A stretch of 55,706 nt of DNA, from assembly GCA_025350625.1 (NCBI GenBank), contig JANXXL010000055.1:1-55706 (forward strand), in the 5' to 3' direction. The notes beneath the pieces were generated by a model, which made no database searches, was not told where the DNA came from, and saw only the letters and a list, made by a program, of their open reading frames with translations. Shown here piece by piece: positions 26,502 through 35,565 of this stretch (positions are counted from its first letter, which is position 1; each line of letters begins with the position of its first letter). Source of the DNA: Bryobacterales bacterium. Lineage in GTDB: Bacteria > Acidobacteriota > Terriglobia > Bryobacterales > Bryobacteraceae. The position numbers and the translations under genes were made by a program.

Positions 26502-29495
26502 TTACTGAATGAGGTTTTTTGATTGTGCCACGGCTTCGCTGGGAGTGGATACTCCTGGCGAGGCGATGGCGCTCACGGAGGCTGTCGAAATCGCCTGCGC
26601 GGGCACATGTTCCGGCCGCGGGCGAATCATTCTGGGCTCGGGCTTGGTCTCTGGCGCCGGCTCCGGGAACGATAACTCGAAGCGGGTGCCGGCTCCCCAC
26701 TCGCTGGCAACTTCAATCTCTCCTCCGTGTTCCTTGACAATGCCGTAACTGACCGAGAGCCCCAGCCCGGTGCCTTTCTTGGCGGCCTTGGTGGTGAAGA
26801 ACGGATCGAAAATCCGCGTGAGATTTTCGGCGGCAATCCCGCCTCCAGAATCGGCCACTGTTACCCGCACCTGCCGGTCCCCCGAACGTGCGGTCTTCAC
26901 GGCCAAAGTTCCGCCGGCTTCCATGGCGTCGCGCGCATTGAGGAATAAATTCAGAAACACCTGCTGCAGCTTGCCCGGATTGCCTTTGATGCGCGGCAGC
27001 TTGTCATCCAGCGCCAATTGCACCTCTATGTGCGATTTACCCAACTGGTGCTCGAGCAAGCTCAAGGTTTCGCCAATCACCTTATTCAAATCGACTGCCG
27101 CGAATTCGGTGGTCGAAGTGCGCGAGAAATTCAACAGGGAGTTGACGATCTCACTTGCGCGGAAAGTCTGCTTGGCGATCTTTTCGAGCAGCGGCGCCTT
27201 TTCGGTGTCGCCTGAAATCTGCTTGGCAAGCATCTGCGCGTAAGTAGAGATCACCGCCAGCGGCGTATTCACTTCGTGAGCTACGCCGGCTGCGAGCAAA
27301 CCAATGGAGCTGAGCTTGTCGGCCTGCATCAGGCGGCGTTCCAACTCCGCGCGATCCGTGATGTCCTCGAAAATAATCAAGCGCCCGATGCGGGCCCCGT
27401 CGCGTGCGATCAGGGGCGCGGCGGCGATGTTTAGCGTAACCGCGGTGGGGTTCGCCGCTCGCGACCGCAGAACGAACTTATAGAGGTTATGCACGCTGCC
27501 TGCGGCGCGAGCGGGATCGAGCGCTTCGCACAATTCAGCAGGTAGCAGCTCGCTGAGCTTGCGGCCCACCGCCTCGGTGCGTGAAATTCCTGTGAGTCTC
27601 TCGATCTGCGAATTCCAGCTATCCACGCGGTCGTCCAGATCGGCTGCCAGGATGCCGACATGGATGGATTCTACGATATTTTCGGAGAACTCTTTCAAAC
27701 GCTCGAACTCTTCCACCTTGCCTGCGAGCGAGCGATAAAGCATCGCGTTATCCACTGCGATCCCTACATAGCTTGAAAGCGTCACCAGCAGCTCCACGTC
27801 GTCGCTCGAAAGAAAGTCGCCGCTTTCCGTACGGCTCACTCCCAGATACGCAATGGTGCGCCCGCGAGCCGAGCAGGGCAGATAATACGTAAGCTCCAGC
27901 TCCGCGATGGTGCGGCGGACGCCCGCGGGCCATTCATGCGAAACCACATCCAGCATATTGCGTGTGCGCTCGAAAAATAAATACGGTTTCGCCGGGGTGG
28001 GTGTCAAAAAACTAAGGTCCAGACCATAAGGCAGGCTCTGAGTCTTGCGCCCTTCCCGGTTGCTGGCCAACTCCAAATGGAACGCTTCCTCGGTTTCGTT
28101 CCACACGAAGAAGGCGACGTGACGGATACCCAGGGTGCGGATCAAGCGGTCGGCCACGCTTTCGAGCATCTCGCCCATATTCGCCGGAGAGCCCAGTTCG
28201 CGGGCGAACTCGATCAAGGTGCGGCGGTAATCGTAGCGGTCTTTATAAAAGTAGTAGCGGTCGAGCTGTTCCTGAATCCATTTACGAATCGGCTGAAATA
28301 CGAAGGCCGCTATCAGAATCAAAGCCACCATCGCGGTGCCGCTCAAGTCCCCGGTCTTACTCACTGAGAAAATCACGCTATAAAAGATGCCCAGGACGGC
28401 CAGCGTGGCCAGCGTATAAACATAGCCTTCCTGGAAAATGATATCGACGTCCATCAAACGGTAGCGCAGAATGGCGTAGGCCCAGGTTAGCGGTATCAGC
28501 GGCAGCGAAAGCACCGCAAGATTCATCGCGTGCGTGGGGGGGACGCCCATTAAGTAGGGCACCACATAAATCGCAGCGAAGGGGACGATCCCCGCGACGG
28601 CGCCGTTGCGGAGCCAGGTCAATTGGCGGCGTACCACCGGGTCGTCTGCGTGGCGCAGTTGCGCGGTCAGCACGGCTGCTCCGGCCAGATACATCGCGCA
28701 CAGGAAGCCCAGCCAGACGCGGTCGAGCAGCCAGCGCATCTCGAGCATGGGAGCTGCCGTGGTCACCCAGCCATAGACGAAGCCCAGGTGTGTGGCCAAG
28801 AGCGCCAGCCCCGGCAGGTACAACACCAGCGCGACGCCCCTTCGGCGAATCCATCGCTGCGGCTCCGGAAACACGCAGCAGAAATGCAGGAAGAGTGTGG
28901 GAGCCAGGAATCCCGCCACCAGATTTCCCAGGTACACCACTTTATCGAAATTATTCAGCTTTCCCGAGTAGTGGAACGTGAAAAGGACGAAGCTGGTCAC
29001 GCACAGGATAAAAAAGTGCAGCGCGCGAGGGGCGCTGCCGCGCCGGAAATATACAAACAGGCCGATAGCCAGATACACCGCGCCCACCGCGTATTGATAA
29101 AAAATGGTGGAATCGCGCTCGGCCTCGCCAATAATGACATTGCTCGGGACCTCGACGCCGTTATGCAGGATCTTATATTCGACTTTTCTCCAGGAGCCCA
29201 GCCGCGCCAGCACGGCCGTCACATCCAAGGCACGCTCAATGGTGAGGTCGGCGATAGATACCAGGCGGTCGCCTTTATGAATTCCAGCCTTTTCGCCGGG
29301 ACTTCCGGGGGCGATGTATACCGCTACTACGGTCGAGTTTTGCTCGACGCCCTGGCTCTGATCGAGCCAGGTAACCCCATCGTCAGGAAGGTGAAATTTA
29401 TTCTGCTGTTGAAGGTTGATGGCCGCAGCAACAACCGCCGCCACCGTCACGATGACGAGCAGCGCACTGACGAGTTGTTGCCTAAGTTCTTTCAC
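26502..29495 (-). CDS. Membrane histidine kinase with PDZ, GAF and PAS domains
   Basis: Of about 997 residues, one helix (about 9-27) leads into a periplasmic PDZ domain (about 50-115, with [19 protein letters not shown]). A block of about eight helices (130-390), a GAF domain (about 420-580), a PAS domain (about 595-710), HisKA with the phosphorylated His in [13 protein letters not shown], and HATPase_c ([28 protein letters not shown]) follow. A Pro-rich tail of about 55 residues ends the chain. It should phosphorylate the NtrC-type regulator encoded next. A GTG at 29588 is the far start. The GTG at 29495 was chosen because GGAGG lies just ahead and the first helix then begins near the N-terminus. 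The spacing is short, so the start is uncertain. Confidence 0.88.
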   Translation of the reverse strand: MKELRQQLVSALLVIVTVAAVVAAAINLQQQNKFHLPDDGVTWLDQSQGVEQNSTVVAVYIAPGSPGEKAGIHKGDRLVSIADLTIERALDVTAVLARLGSWRKVEYKILHNGVEVPSNVIIGEAERDSTIFYQYAVGAVYLAIGLFVYFRRGSAPRALHFFILCVTSFVLFTFHYSGKLNNFDKVVYLGNLVAGFLAPTLFLHFCCVFPEPQRWIRRRGVALVLYLPGLALLATHLGFVYGWVTTAAPMLEMRWLLDRVWLGFLCAMYLAGAAVLTAQLRHADDPVVRRQLTWLRNGAVAGIVPFAAIYVVPYLMGVPPTHAMNLAVLSLPLIPLTWAYAILRYRLMDVDIIFQEGYVYTLATLAVLGIFYSVIFSVSKTGDLSGTAMVALILIAAFVFQPIRKWIQEQLDRYYFYKDRYDYRRTLIEFARELGSPANMGEMLESVADRLIRTLGIRHVAFFVWNETEEAFHLELASNREGRKTQSLPYGLDLSFLTPTPAKPYLFFERTRNMLDVVSHEWPAGVRRTIAELELTYYLPCSARGRTIAYLGVSRTESGDFLSSDDVELLVTLSSYVGIAVDNAMLYRSLAGKVEEFERLKEFSENIVESIHVGILAADLDDRVDSWNSQIERLTGISRTEAVGRKLSELLPAELCEALDPARAAGSVHNLYKFVLRSRAANPTAVTLNIAAAPLIARDGARIGRLIIFEDITDRAELERRLMQADKLSSIGLLAAGVAHEVNTPLAVISTYAQMLAKQISGDTEKAPLLEKIAKQTFRASEIVNSLLNFSRTSTTEFAAVDLNKVIGETLSLLEHQLGKSHIEVQLALDDKLPRIKGNPGKLQQVFLNLFLNARDAMEAGGTLAVKTARSGDRQVRVTVADSGGGIAAENLTRIFDPFFTTKAAKKGTGLGLSVSYGIVKEHGGEIEVASEWGAGTRFELSFPEPAPETKPEPRMIRPRPEHVPAQAISTASVSAIASPGVSTPSEAVAQSKNLIQ

Positions 29496-29643
29496 ACCCC
29501 TCCGGGGGATTCGCGGTGCAAGCGAATCACCATTCGAAAAGCGTACCTTTCCACTTGATATTATTGCACTTATGTACGGCCGGATCACACTTCTATGCTT
29601 TTCCGGATACCATATCCCGCGAAACGTATCTTATTGGCTGGGT

Positions 29644-30156
29644 TTACTTAGGCGCTTCGGCCAACAATTCCTTGGCGCGCGCCGGCAGGTTCCCACGATT
29701 CGACAGGAATTGGCTCACCTGCCATAGTTCTTGATCGTTCAAAGATTGGCGGTAGCCCGGCATCCCGCTTAGCCGAATTCCGTTGGCCGCAATCCAGTAA
29801 TTCTGCCCCACCGGATCGTTCCCCAGGACTTTCTGCTCGAAAAACTGCGGCGGCGCCGGGAACATGCCTTTCGAGGTAGCCGAGGCGGTCGCGCCCGGTA
29901 GCCCGTGACACTCGACGCAATGGTCGCGATAGATTTTCGCCCCGGCGAGCAGGTTTTCTTCACTGGGAGGGATCGCCGCTTTGACCGGGGCCTCGCGCGC
30001 GATTCGCGCCTGCACAGCTGCGCCGGCAAGCAGTTCCTCAAACGGAATTACCGGACCGTTCACCGCCACCGGTACATATCCGAAACGAAGGTATAGCAAC
30101 CCAATGACTGGCAGCACGATCCAGCCGATGAGCATTCCTATCAAGAATTGCTTCAC
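29644..30156 (-). CDS. Membrane-anchored monoheme cytochrome c
   Basis: The 170-residue protein has an uncleaved N-terminal helix (about 4-24) and a class I cytochrome c domain (about 68-160). The heme is attached at C80-V-E-C83-H84, and the sixth ligand is a methionine, most likely in RLSGMPGY. It should carry electrons on the periplasmic face of the inner membrane. The nearest relatives in style are single-heme carriers found beside oxidases and dehydrogenases; none is adjacent here. It lies 31 bp downstream of the PilZ-J gene and about 150 bp upstream of the kinase gene, all on the minus strand. Confidence 0.88.
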   Translation of the reverse strand: MKQFLIGMLIGWIVLPVIGLLYLRFGYVPVAVNGPVIPFEELLAGAAVQARIAREAPVKAAIPPSEENLLAGAKIYRDHCVECHGLPGATASATSKGMFPAPPQFFEQKVLGNDPVGQNYWIAANGIRLSGMPGYRQSLNDQELWQVSQFLSNRGNLPARAKELLAEAPK

Positions 30157-30187
30157 GTATCGATTCTACGTGAGACGAGCGATCTTG

Positions 30188-31066
30188 TTAGTTCACCAGG
30201 TTTCCGCGAGCGGCCCGCGCTGGATAGTCCGCCGGGGGTTGACTGCCGATCTCTTCAGCTTGGACCGCCGCCACGCCCCGATCGGTAATTTCATAGCAGG
30301 CGTTGTCGCCGCAAGTCACTACTTTATTTTCACGCAGGACCCAGAAACTGAACTCCAGGTGCTCGCGGGGACATCCCATCAAGTTTTCAAAATCGCGTAG
30401 CACGATTCCGGGCCGATCTCTACCGGTAAGACGCTGGTTATAAAGCAGCCGCAAAATAGCCTGCCGTTTGAGGACCTCACCCTGTACGTTGCGCGACTTT
30501 TCCCAGATTTCAAACAATTGCAGCCTGGTTTCATCGTGTAAAGCCAATTGGATGTCATAGGCTGCGCGGCGCGCGGAATCGCACAGAACATCGTGAGCCT
30601 GCACCACCTGGCGAAACAATTCCTGGTTGCCGGTTTCAAGATTGTCCGGATGGTAACGCTGCGCCATCCAATGAAATACGCGGCGGATGGTGCCGGTGTC
30701 GGCACGGCGATTCACCTGCAGCGCCTGGTAGTAGTCGATTCCGTTGCCCAGCATCATTCCGGCCGCGCCGCGCGGAACGTCAGAACCATTCTTAAAAGAC
30801 AATCCGGCATGATAAAGACCGTGCCGGACTTCGGCACACCAGCAAATCCGGCATGGCCCGACCACCGGTATCCGGCCGCCCGAACCCTCAATTTCGCCGC
30901 TGACTTGAACCGTTTCGCCCACGGTTAGCGTGTGCATCAATTCGACCCGCAGGCCACCGCTGCTCAAATCGACCAGCGTCACTTCCGAGTTATTGACCAG
31001 CAGTCGAGGTTGCGTCTTGCTGGCGCTTGACCTGCGAAACCGGCGCTTTTCAAAGCCTGAGCTCAC
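30188..31066 (-). CDS. PilZ - J-domain - winged-helix fusion protein
   Basis: The 292-residue protein has three parts. Residues 5-100 are a PilZ domain with RxxxR (R8 to R12) and DxSxxG (D33, S35, G38), the two motifs that bind cyclic di-GMP. Residues 111-171 are a DnaJ-like J domain (DYYQALQVNRRADTGTIRRV) with the HPD triad at 139-141 that stimulates Hsp70 ATPase. Residues 200-270 form a helical module (RQAILRLLYNQR, GIVLRDFENLMG, HLEFSFWVLRENKVV) matching the stand-alone protein at 31760-32047 and looking like a winged helix. The combination suggests a c-di-GMP-controlled co-chaperone or scaffold in the cytoplasm, which is inference. The gene lies 51 bp after msrB. Confidence 0.78.
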   Translation of the reverse strand: MSSGFEKRRFRRSSASKTQPRLLVNNSEVTLVDLSSGGLRVELMHTLTVGETVQVSGEIEGSGGRIPVVGPCRICWCAEVRHGLYHAGLSFKNGSDVPRGAAGMMLGNGIDYYQALQVNRRADTGTIRRVFHWMAQRYHPDNLETGNQELFRQVVQAHDVLCDSARRAAYDIQLALHDETRLQLFEIWEKSRNVQGEVLKRQAILRLLYNQRLTGRDRPGIVLRDFENLMGCPREHLEFSFWVLRENKVVTCGDNACYEITDRGVAAVQAEEIGSQPPADYPARAARGNLVN

Positions 31067-31117
31067 GCGCCCTCCTAAGGGAGGGTCATCGGCAAGTTCC
31101 GGGGGATTATGAGAAAA

Positions 31118-31702
31118 TCAGCCCGCGATGGGGACAAATCGAAGAGCCGATTCGTTAATGCAATAGCGCAAGCCCGCGGGCGCCGGTCCGTCGTCAAACA
31201 CATGACCCAGGTGTGCATCGCATAGCCGGCATAGCACTTCGACGCGTTCGATGGATAAGCTGGTGTCCGCCTGCTGGTAAACATTTTCGGTTGCCACCGG
31301 CGCCGTATAGCTGGGCCACCCGGTGCCCGAATCAAACTTGGCCTGGGAGCTGAACAATGCATTTTCGCAGCAGACACAGCGAAACAAACCCGGGGACTCG
31401 AGACGAAAGTAGGTTCCGGTAAAAGAAGTATCGGTGCTGCCCCGGCGGGCCGACCAATACTGCTGCGCCGTCAGGCGCTCGCGCCAGACGCTATCGGACT
31501 GCGCCATTTTCCCGCGCATTCGCTTGCCGCGCGGGCGGCCGGTGTCGTCAAATTCGACGATCGAAACTTCCCCATTTGGGCCGCTGCCGTCGCGAGACGG
31601 CCGGGAGCGCGCCAGAATCGCTACCAACCCTCCGAGCGAAAGTGGCGCGATGACCAGCACCCGCCGCCGCGCGATCGTTTCCCTTGGGCTGTCAAACACC
31701 AA
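31118..31702 (-). CDS. msrB: Exported or membrane-anchored methionine-R-sulfoxide reductase B
   Basis: MsrB reduces the R form of methionine sulfoxide in proteins. The 194-residue chain has the full domain at about 68-192: zinc cysteines C109/C112 and C158/C161, the KFDSGTGWPSY block, HLGHVFDDGPAP and catalytic C181 in LRYCINESALRF. No second resolving Cys near the usual position is obvious. The N-terminal 65 residues hold a basic stretch and a hydrophobic segment (RRRVLVIAPLSLGGLVAIL), so the enzyme is likely tethered to, or sent across, the inner membrane. That fits repair of periplasmic proteins. The 57-bp spacer before it carries the 17-bp tandem repeats. Confidence 0.9.
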   Translation of the reverse strand: MVFDSPRETIARRRVLVIAPLSLGGLVAILARSRPSRDGSGPNGEVSIVEFDDTGRPRGKRMRGKMAQSDSVWRERLTAQQYWSARRGSTDTSFTGTYFRLESPGLFRCVCCENALFSSQAKFDSGTGWPSYTAPVATENVYQQADTSLSIERVEVLCRLCDAHLGHVFDDGPAPAGLRYCINESALRFVPIAG

Positions 31703-31705
31703 TCC

Positions 31706-31773
31706 TATTTTAGACCGGCACCGTTTTAGACCCGCACGCGTTTTAGTCCGGCACCCGTTTTAGACCGGCACGC
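31706..31773. repeat. Four tandem 17-bp repeats between the winged-helix gene and msrB
   Basis: Four units of 17 bp stand head to tail at 31706-31722, 31723-31739, 31740-31756 and 31757-31773. On the plus strand the consensus is GTTTTAGACCGGCACSC with one to three changes per copy. The last unit overlaps the final codons and stop of the winged-helix gene (VPV-stop), so each unit carries a copy of that gene end, including TAA. The array fills nearly all of the msrB leader. Confidence 0.85.
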
Positions 31774-32047
31774 GCTCGATCATGTCTTCAGCCAGGTCCA
31801 CACCTTTGAGGGAAATCGAATGGGTGCCGTTGTCGGTGCGTTTTACAAACAGGCCTTCCGTCAAGTACCACAGGCTGAATTCCAACTCCGATTTGGTCAC
31901 TTTCAGCATTTGCTCCAGATCGGTGAGCGTGATGCCGGGCTGGCTGGGATTTAAGCGGCGCTGCTGGTAGAGGGCGGAGATAATGGCTTGCCGTTGCTGG
32001 CGCGCCTCGCGCATGCACTGGGCGGCAGTTTCTGGCGTGGGTTCCAT
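31760..32047 (-). CDS. Small winged-helix-like protein, paralogous to the PilZ-J C-terminus
   Basis: The 95-residue protein has RQAIISALYQQRRL, GITLTDLEQMLKVTKSELEFSLWYLTEGLFV and a final strand segment. It aligns over almost its full length with residues 200-270 of the PilZ-J fusion two genes downstream. The helix order and the beta wing (KRTDNGTHSISLKG) suggest a winged helix that could bind DNA or protein. It has no signal peptide or membrane segment. Its stop codon is inside the 17-bp repeat array. It starts divergently from the gene at 32124, with a 76-bp shared spacer that should hold promoters for both. It is the first gene of a minus-strand run extending to the NtrC-type regulator. 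Confidence 0.68.
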   Translation of the reverse strand: MEPTPETAAQCMREARQQRQAIISALYQQRRLNPSQPGITLTDLEQMLKVTKSELEFSLWYLTEGLFVKRTDNGTHSISLKGVDLAEDMIERVPV

Positions 32048-32123
32048 AACTATTCATCGGCCGAAAGCGGCGCGAACGGGAGCCGGAGTTGCAATCGCCC
32101 CCGCTCAATGCCAGTATTTGGAG

Positions 32124-33970
32124 ATGAATCCCCGTAGAATACCGGTGAGTTGTTTGGCTCTGCTGGCGACAGGGCTGGCTTCCGGAGCGCCGGTCACAGA
32201 AGGCGAGATCCGTCCGGCCGTAGGCAAATCCATCGCTCTGCTGCAGCAGGCGGGCGAGACCTGGCTTTCCAAACAATCTTGCGTCTCCTGCCATCAGCAA
32301 TTTCTTCCGCTCATGGTGATGAGCGCCGCGCGACGACGGGGCGTGCCGCTCGATCAATCTCTGCTCGAGAAACAATTTGTTAAAGGTTTCGGCTATATGG
32401 CCGATCTCGATCGGGCTGTGCAGGGGTCCTACATTATCGATCCCGTAATGTTAGACGCCTACGCTTTGGTTGCCACCGCGCCCCTGGGAATGCCCAAGAA
32501 TTTGGCCACTAGAAGCTACGCCCGCCAGATCGCGCGACGCCAGATGGAGGACGGTCGGTGGCTGGTCTTCGACGCACGCCCGCCGCAATCCGTCAGCGAG
32601 GTTACCGGAACCGCAATCTCCATGCGCGCACTCCAACTGTATTTGCCGGATAGCATGGCTGCCGAACGAAAGATGCGCGTGGATCGAGCCCGGGTGTGGC
32701 TTGCCGGCGTAAAGCCTCGCGATACCGAAGACCGCGCGAGTCAGCTCCAAGGTCTCTACTGGGCTGGAAGCAACGCCGCGGACTGCCAGAAGCTGGGAGC
32801 GCAATTGGCCCAGCTCCAAAACGACGACGGCGGCTGGAGCCAGTTGCCGGGAAGTTTGAGCGACTCCTACGCAACCGGTGAAGTGCTGGTGACGCTAAAC
32901 CAGACCGGCGTCATGGAAGTTTCGAGCGACGCCTATCAGAAAGGTCTGCGCTACCTCTTAAAAACCCAGGAGCCCAGCGGACTCTGGCACATGACCAGCC
33001 GCGTCCATCCGCCCGCGCCGCTGAGCCCGCCCTACTTCGAATCCGGATGCCTTATGGCCACGACCAATTCGTCTCGGCCATGGGCACTAGTTGGGCTACC
33101 ATGGCTCTGCTGCGCGCGTTGCCGGACTCCCACACTCCCCCGGCGCGCTTGAATCTTTCCGCGCTCAATCCGAAGGACGCGCCCCCTTGGGCCGATACCG
33201 TCCTCTTCGGAACCACGGCGGATTTACAGATTTTGCTCGATTCCGGCTGGGACCCCAACAGCGCCACCTCCAAGGGCACGACGGCGCTGATGATGGCTGC
33301 TCCGGACATGGAAAAGGTGAAGTTGCTGATAGAGCACGGGGCCCAGGTGAACGCCAAGGCGTCGACCAAGTACACCGCGGTCATGATCGCCGCCGGCCAT
33401 CACGCTACCGGCTCGGTGCGTATGCTGCTCGATCGCGGAGCCGAGGCGCAACCGCTGAAGGGTGAGCCGGCATTTCTGGGGGCGACGCCGATCTTCTGGG
33501 CGGTGGCGAGCGGAGATATCGAGGCCGCCAGGTTGCTGCAGCAGAAAGGCGCGAGCGTCAACTCCCGCATGATTCTAGGCGGGGTGGCGCCCAGCACTCC
33601 GCTGGCGATGGCGTCGCAGCAAGGCAATGCGAAAATGGTGGCGGCGCTGGTCGGCATGGGCGCAGCGGTGGATGAGATGGATTCCGATAGCGGAGTAACC
33701 ACGCTCGGGTGGGCAGTTTTCAAAAACGATTTGGAACAAGCCCGCTTCCTGATTTCAAAAAAGGCGGACGTAAATCACATCGATAAGCTGGGCTACACAC
33801 CGCTCGAATGGGCCGCCAGTGTGGATTACGGCGATTCGGCGATGGTCGAACTTCTACTGCGGTCCGGCGCAAAAACGCAGCCCAAGACTAAAGAGGGCCT
33901 GACGGCGCTCGATCTAGCTTCTAAACACGGATACACGCGTCATAAGGCTATTCTGCAAGCCGCTCGTTAG
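32124..33970 (+). pseudogene. Frameshifted secreted heme-motif / terpene-cyclase-like / ankyrin gene
   Basis: Two frames join into one protein. Frame 1 (32124-33152 as it stands) has a signal peptide, a heme-type motif C53-V-S-C56-H57, and a cyclase-like alpha-barrel with QMEDGRW and NDDGGWSQLPG repeats. It loses sense after YFESG. Frame 2 (33047-33970) resumes at PYGHDQFVSAMGTSWATMAL and has five to six ankyrin repeats (TALMMAAPDMEKVKLLIEHGA, TPIFWAVASGDIEAARLL). Adding one C in the short run at 33050-33051 restores a continuous protein of about 615 residues. It may be a real mutation, an assembly error or programmed slippage. As the DNA stands, only a truncated first product and a headless ankyrin product are made. 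Confidence 0.75.
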
Positions 33971-34006
33971 CGTCCCCGTCCATTCGATAGCGCCGGATAG
34001 ATGACA

Positions 34007-35401
34007 TCAGAACATGAGCCCTACCAGAAGTTGAACCTGGTTACGCGATGAAGCAATGGTTGGTGGATAGATAGGTGTCGGAAAGATAGCTTGGGGCGGA
34101 GGCGGATATACTGCAATCGCCCGATCAGCCCAGTGGGTATAACGAACCTCGATAGACGGGCGGACTCGACGGCCTACATTGAAGCTCGCGCCTATCCCGG
34201 CGGTCGGACCGGCAGCCAAAGAATACACCGGGGAACCTGAAGAAGTATCTAATGTGATTTTGTCCACTCCTGGCTGGAGACCAAGAAGTCCGGCGCATAC
34301 AAAGCAATACTGGGCGTGTACAGCCCGGACCTTGGTATCGCGATCATACTCAATGGATGCGCCAGCCGAAATGAATGGCGTCAGACGACGAATTTTAAGT
34401 GAGTATTTCAATAAGAGGGGAGCTTCCCAGCGGTTTACGGTATGTTTTTCTCGGGAGTCCAAGAACCCGGACGAGAGTTCCGAAATAAAACTGGTGTGGT
34501 TGTAATCGGCCCTCGAATAAAACGCCTCTGCGGTTGCAGAGAATCCGGCTATCACACGGACCTCTAAAGCCGGTCCGAATACATAAGGGAGGTCCCTCGC
34601 ATTTCCACAATCAAAGCAGTTATTGAACGGGTATGTATTTCCGATGTTCGTCCGCGTCGAAAACGTGCCGGTTAAGGGCAGACCGCCCTTGAAGCCCAGC
34701 GCTACTCTCCGGTTAGGCAGCGCGCCTTCTAACACACCAGGTACATCCGGCTGGCTTCTGCCGATACCGAACGTCAGACCGGCCAAAAGCTGCGCATCGT
34801 CCTGCTTGGAGCGCAATGTGATCGAGTGGTTGCCCGCGGCGATCGGTTGATCGGTCCAGCGCGTGTAACGGACCTCGATCGATGGCCGCACCCGGCTGGA
34901 ACCAAAGCTGGCACCTGCGGCGAATGTGGGGCCAATGGCCCAGCTAACTACGCCCGGAATCGGGACCAGCACTCGGGAATCGATGCTGTGTTCGAGCGAC
35001 ACGCCCGCCGCGACAAATGGACGCACTAAATGCCATGACGACAGGCGCATTTTTAATAAAATCGGAACCTCCCAACGATCTACTACATGTTTCTGAAGAT
35101 CGCTAAAGGCAACGGTACAACCCGCATTGCATACGCTCGTCACCAGGGTATAATCCGCCCGGCTGTAGAGTGCTTCCGCATCGAAGTAAAGCGGCCGCCA
35201 GAGATGGATTTGGACTTTCGGTCCAACCACATAAGGCAGCGTGTGTTGAATGCCGCACTCGCCGCACAGACCCAAAGCTCCGTTAGGATTCAAAGTGTAT
35301 CCCGTAAACGCATGGGTGAGGAGGACGCCGCCGGCGACACCGACCTCGACGGATTGCGCGAAAACTGACGTCGCGAAAGCAAGAAGAAGAGCCAGCCTCA
35401 T
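34007..35401 (-). CDS. Outer-membrane beta-barrel protein with duplicated barrel domain
   Basis: The 464-residue product has a signal peptide (MRLALLLAFATSVFA) and two copies of one barrel domain of about 220 residues. Copy 1 (about 17-220) and copy 2 (about 230-464) both contain LPYVxGP, EAxYSRADY, H-V-RWE-P-LLK, RPFVAAGVSLEH or TPFISAGASIEY, and VRPSIEVRYTxWxDxxIA. The last residue is Phe (LLVGLMF), the usual BAM recognition end. Both copies carry CxxC pairs in the first loop (CGECG, CFDCG). It probably forms two adjacent barrels or one large barrel. Its base composition looks more AT-rich than its neighbours. It is convergent with the ankyrin gene. Confidence 0.72.
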   Translation of the reverse strand: MRLALLLAFATSVFAQSVEVGVAGGVLLTHAFTGYTLNPNGALGLCGECGIQHTLPYVVGPKVQIHLWRPLYFDAEALYSRADYTLVTSVCNAGCTVAFSDLQKHVVDRWEVPILLKMRLSSWHLVRPFVAAGVSLEHSIDSRVLVPIPGVVSWAIGPTFAAGASFGSSRVRPSIEVRYTRWTDQPIAAGNHSITLRSKQDDAQLLAGLTFGIGRSQPDVPGVLEGALPNRRVALGFKGGLPLTGTFSTRTNIGNTYPFNNCFDCGNARDLPYVFGPALEVRVIAGFSATAEAFYSRADYNHTSFISELSSGFLDSREKHTVNRWEAPLLLKYSLKIRRLTPFISAGASIEYDRDTKVRAVHAQYCFVCAGLLGLQPGVDKITLDTSSGSPVYSLAAGPTAGIGASFNVGRRVRPSIEVRYTHWADRAIAVYPPPPQAIFPTPIYPPTIASSRNQVQLLVGLMF

Positions 35402-35565
35402 GCCGGATCTGGCAGGCAGTTAAACTTCCACGCCGGTGGCCGCTACGCGACCTGTCCTTTCTCTAGCGGCGTGGTAACAGAATCGCTAACCTGCCTCAGG
35501 GGGTATGGATGCCGATTGACGAAGGCTTGCCAAAAGGCGCAGAATTGAGGGCAGGAGTACCTCCT

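Noticed and set aside
28623-29558. 311-residue plus-strand frame inside the kinase gene
   Set aside because: It is antisense to the membrane part of the histidine kinase, without known motifs.
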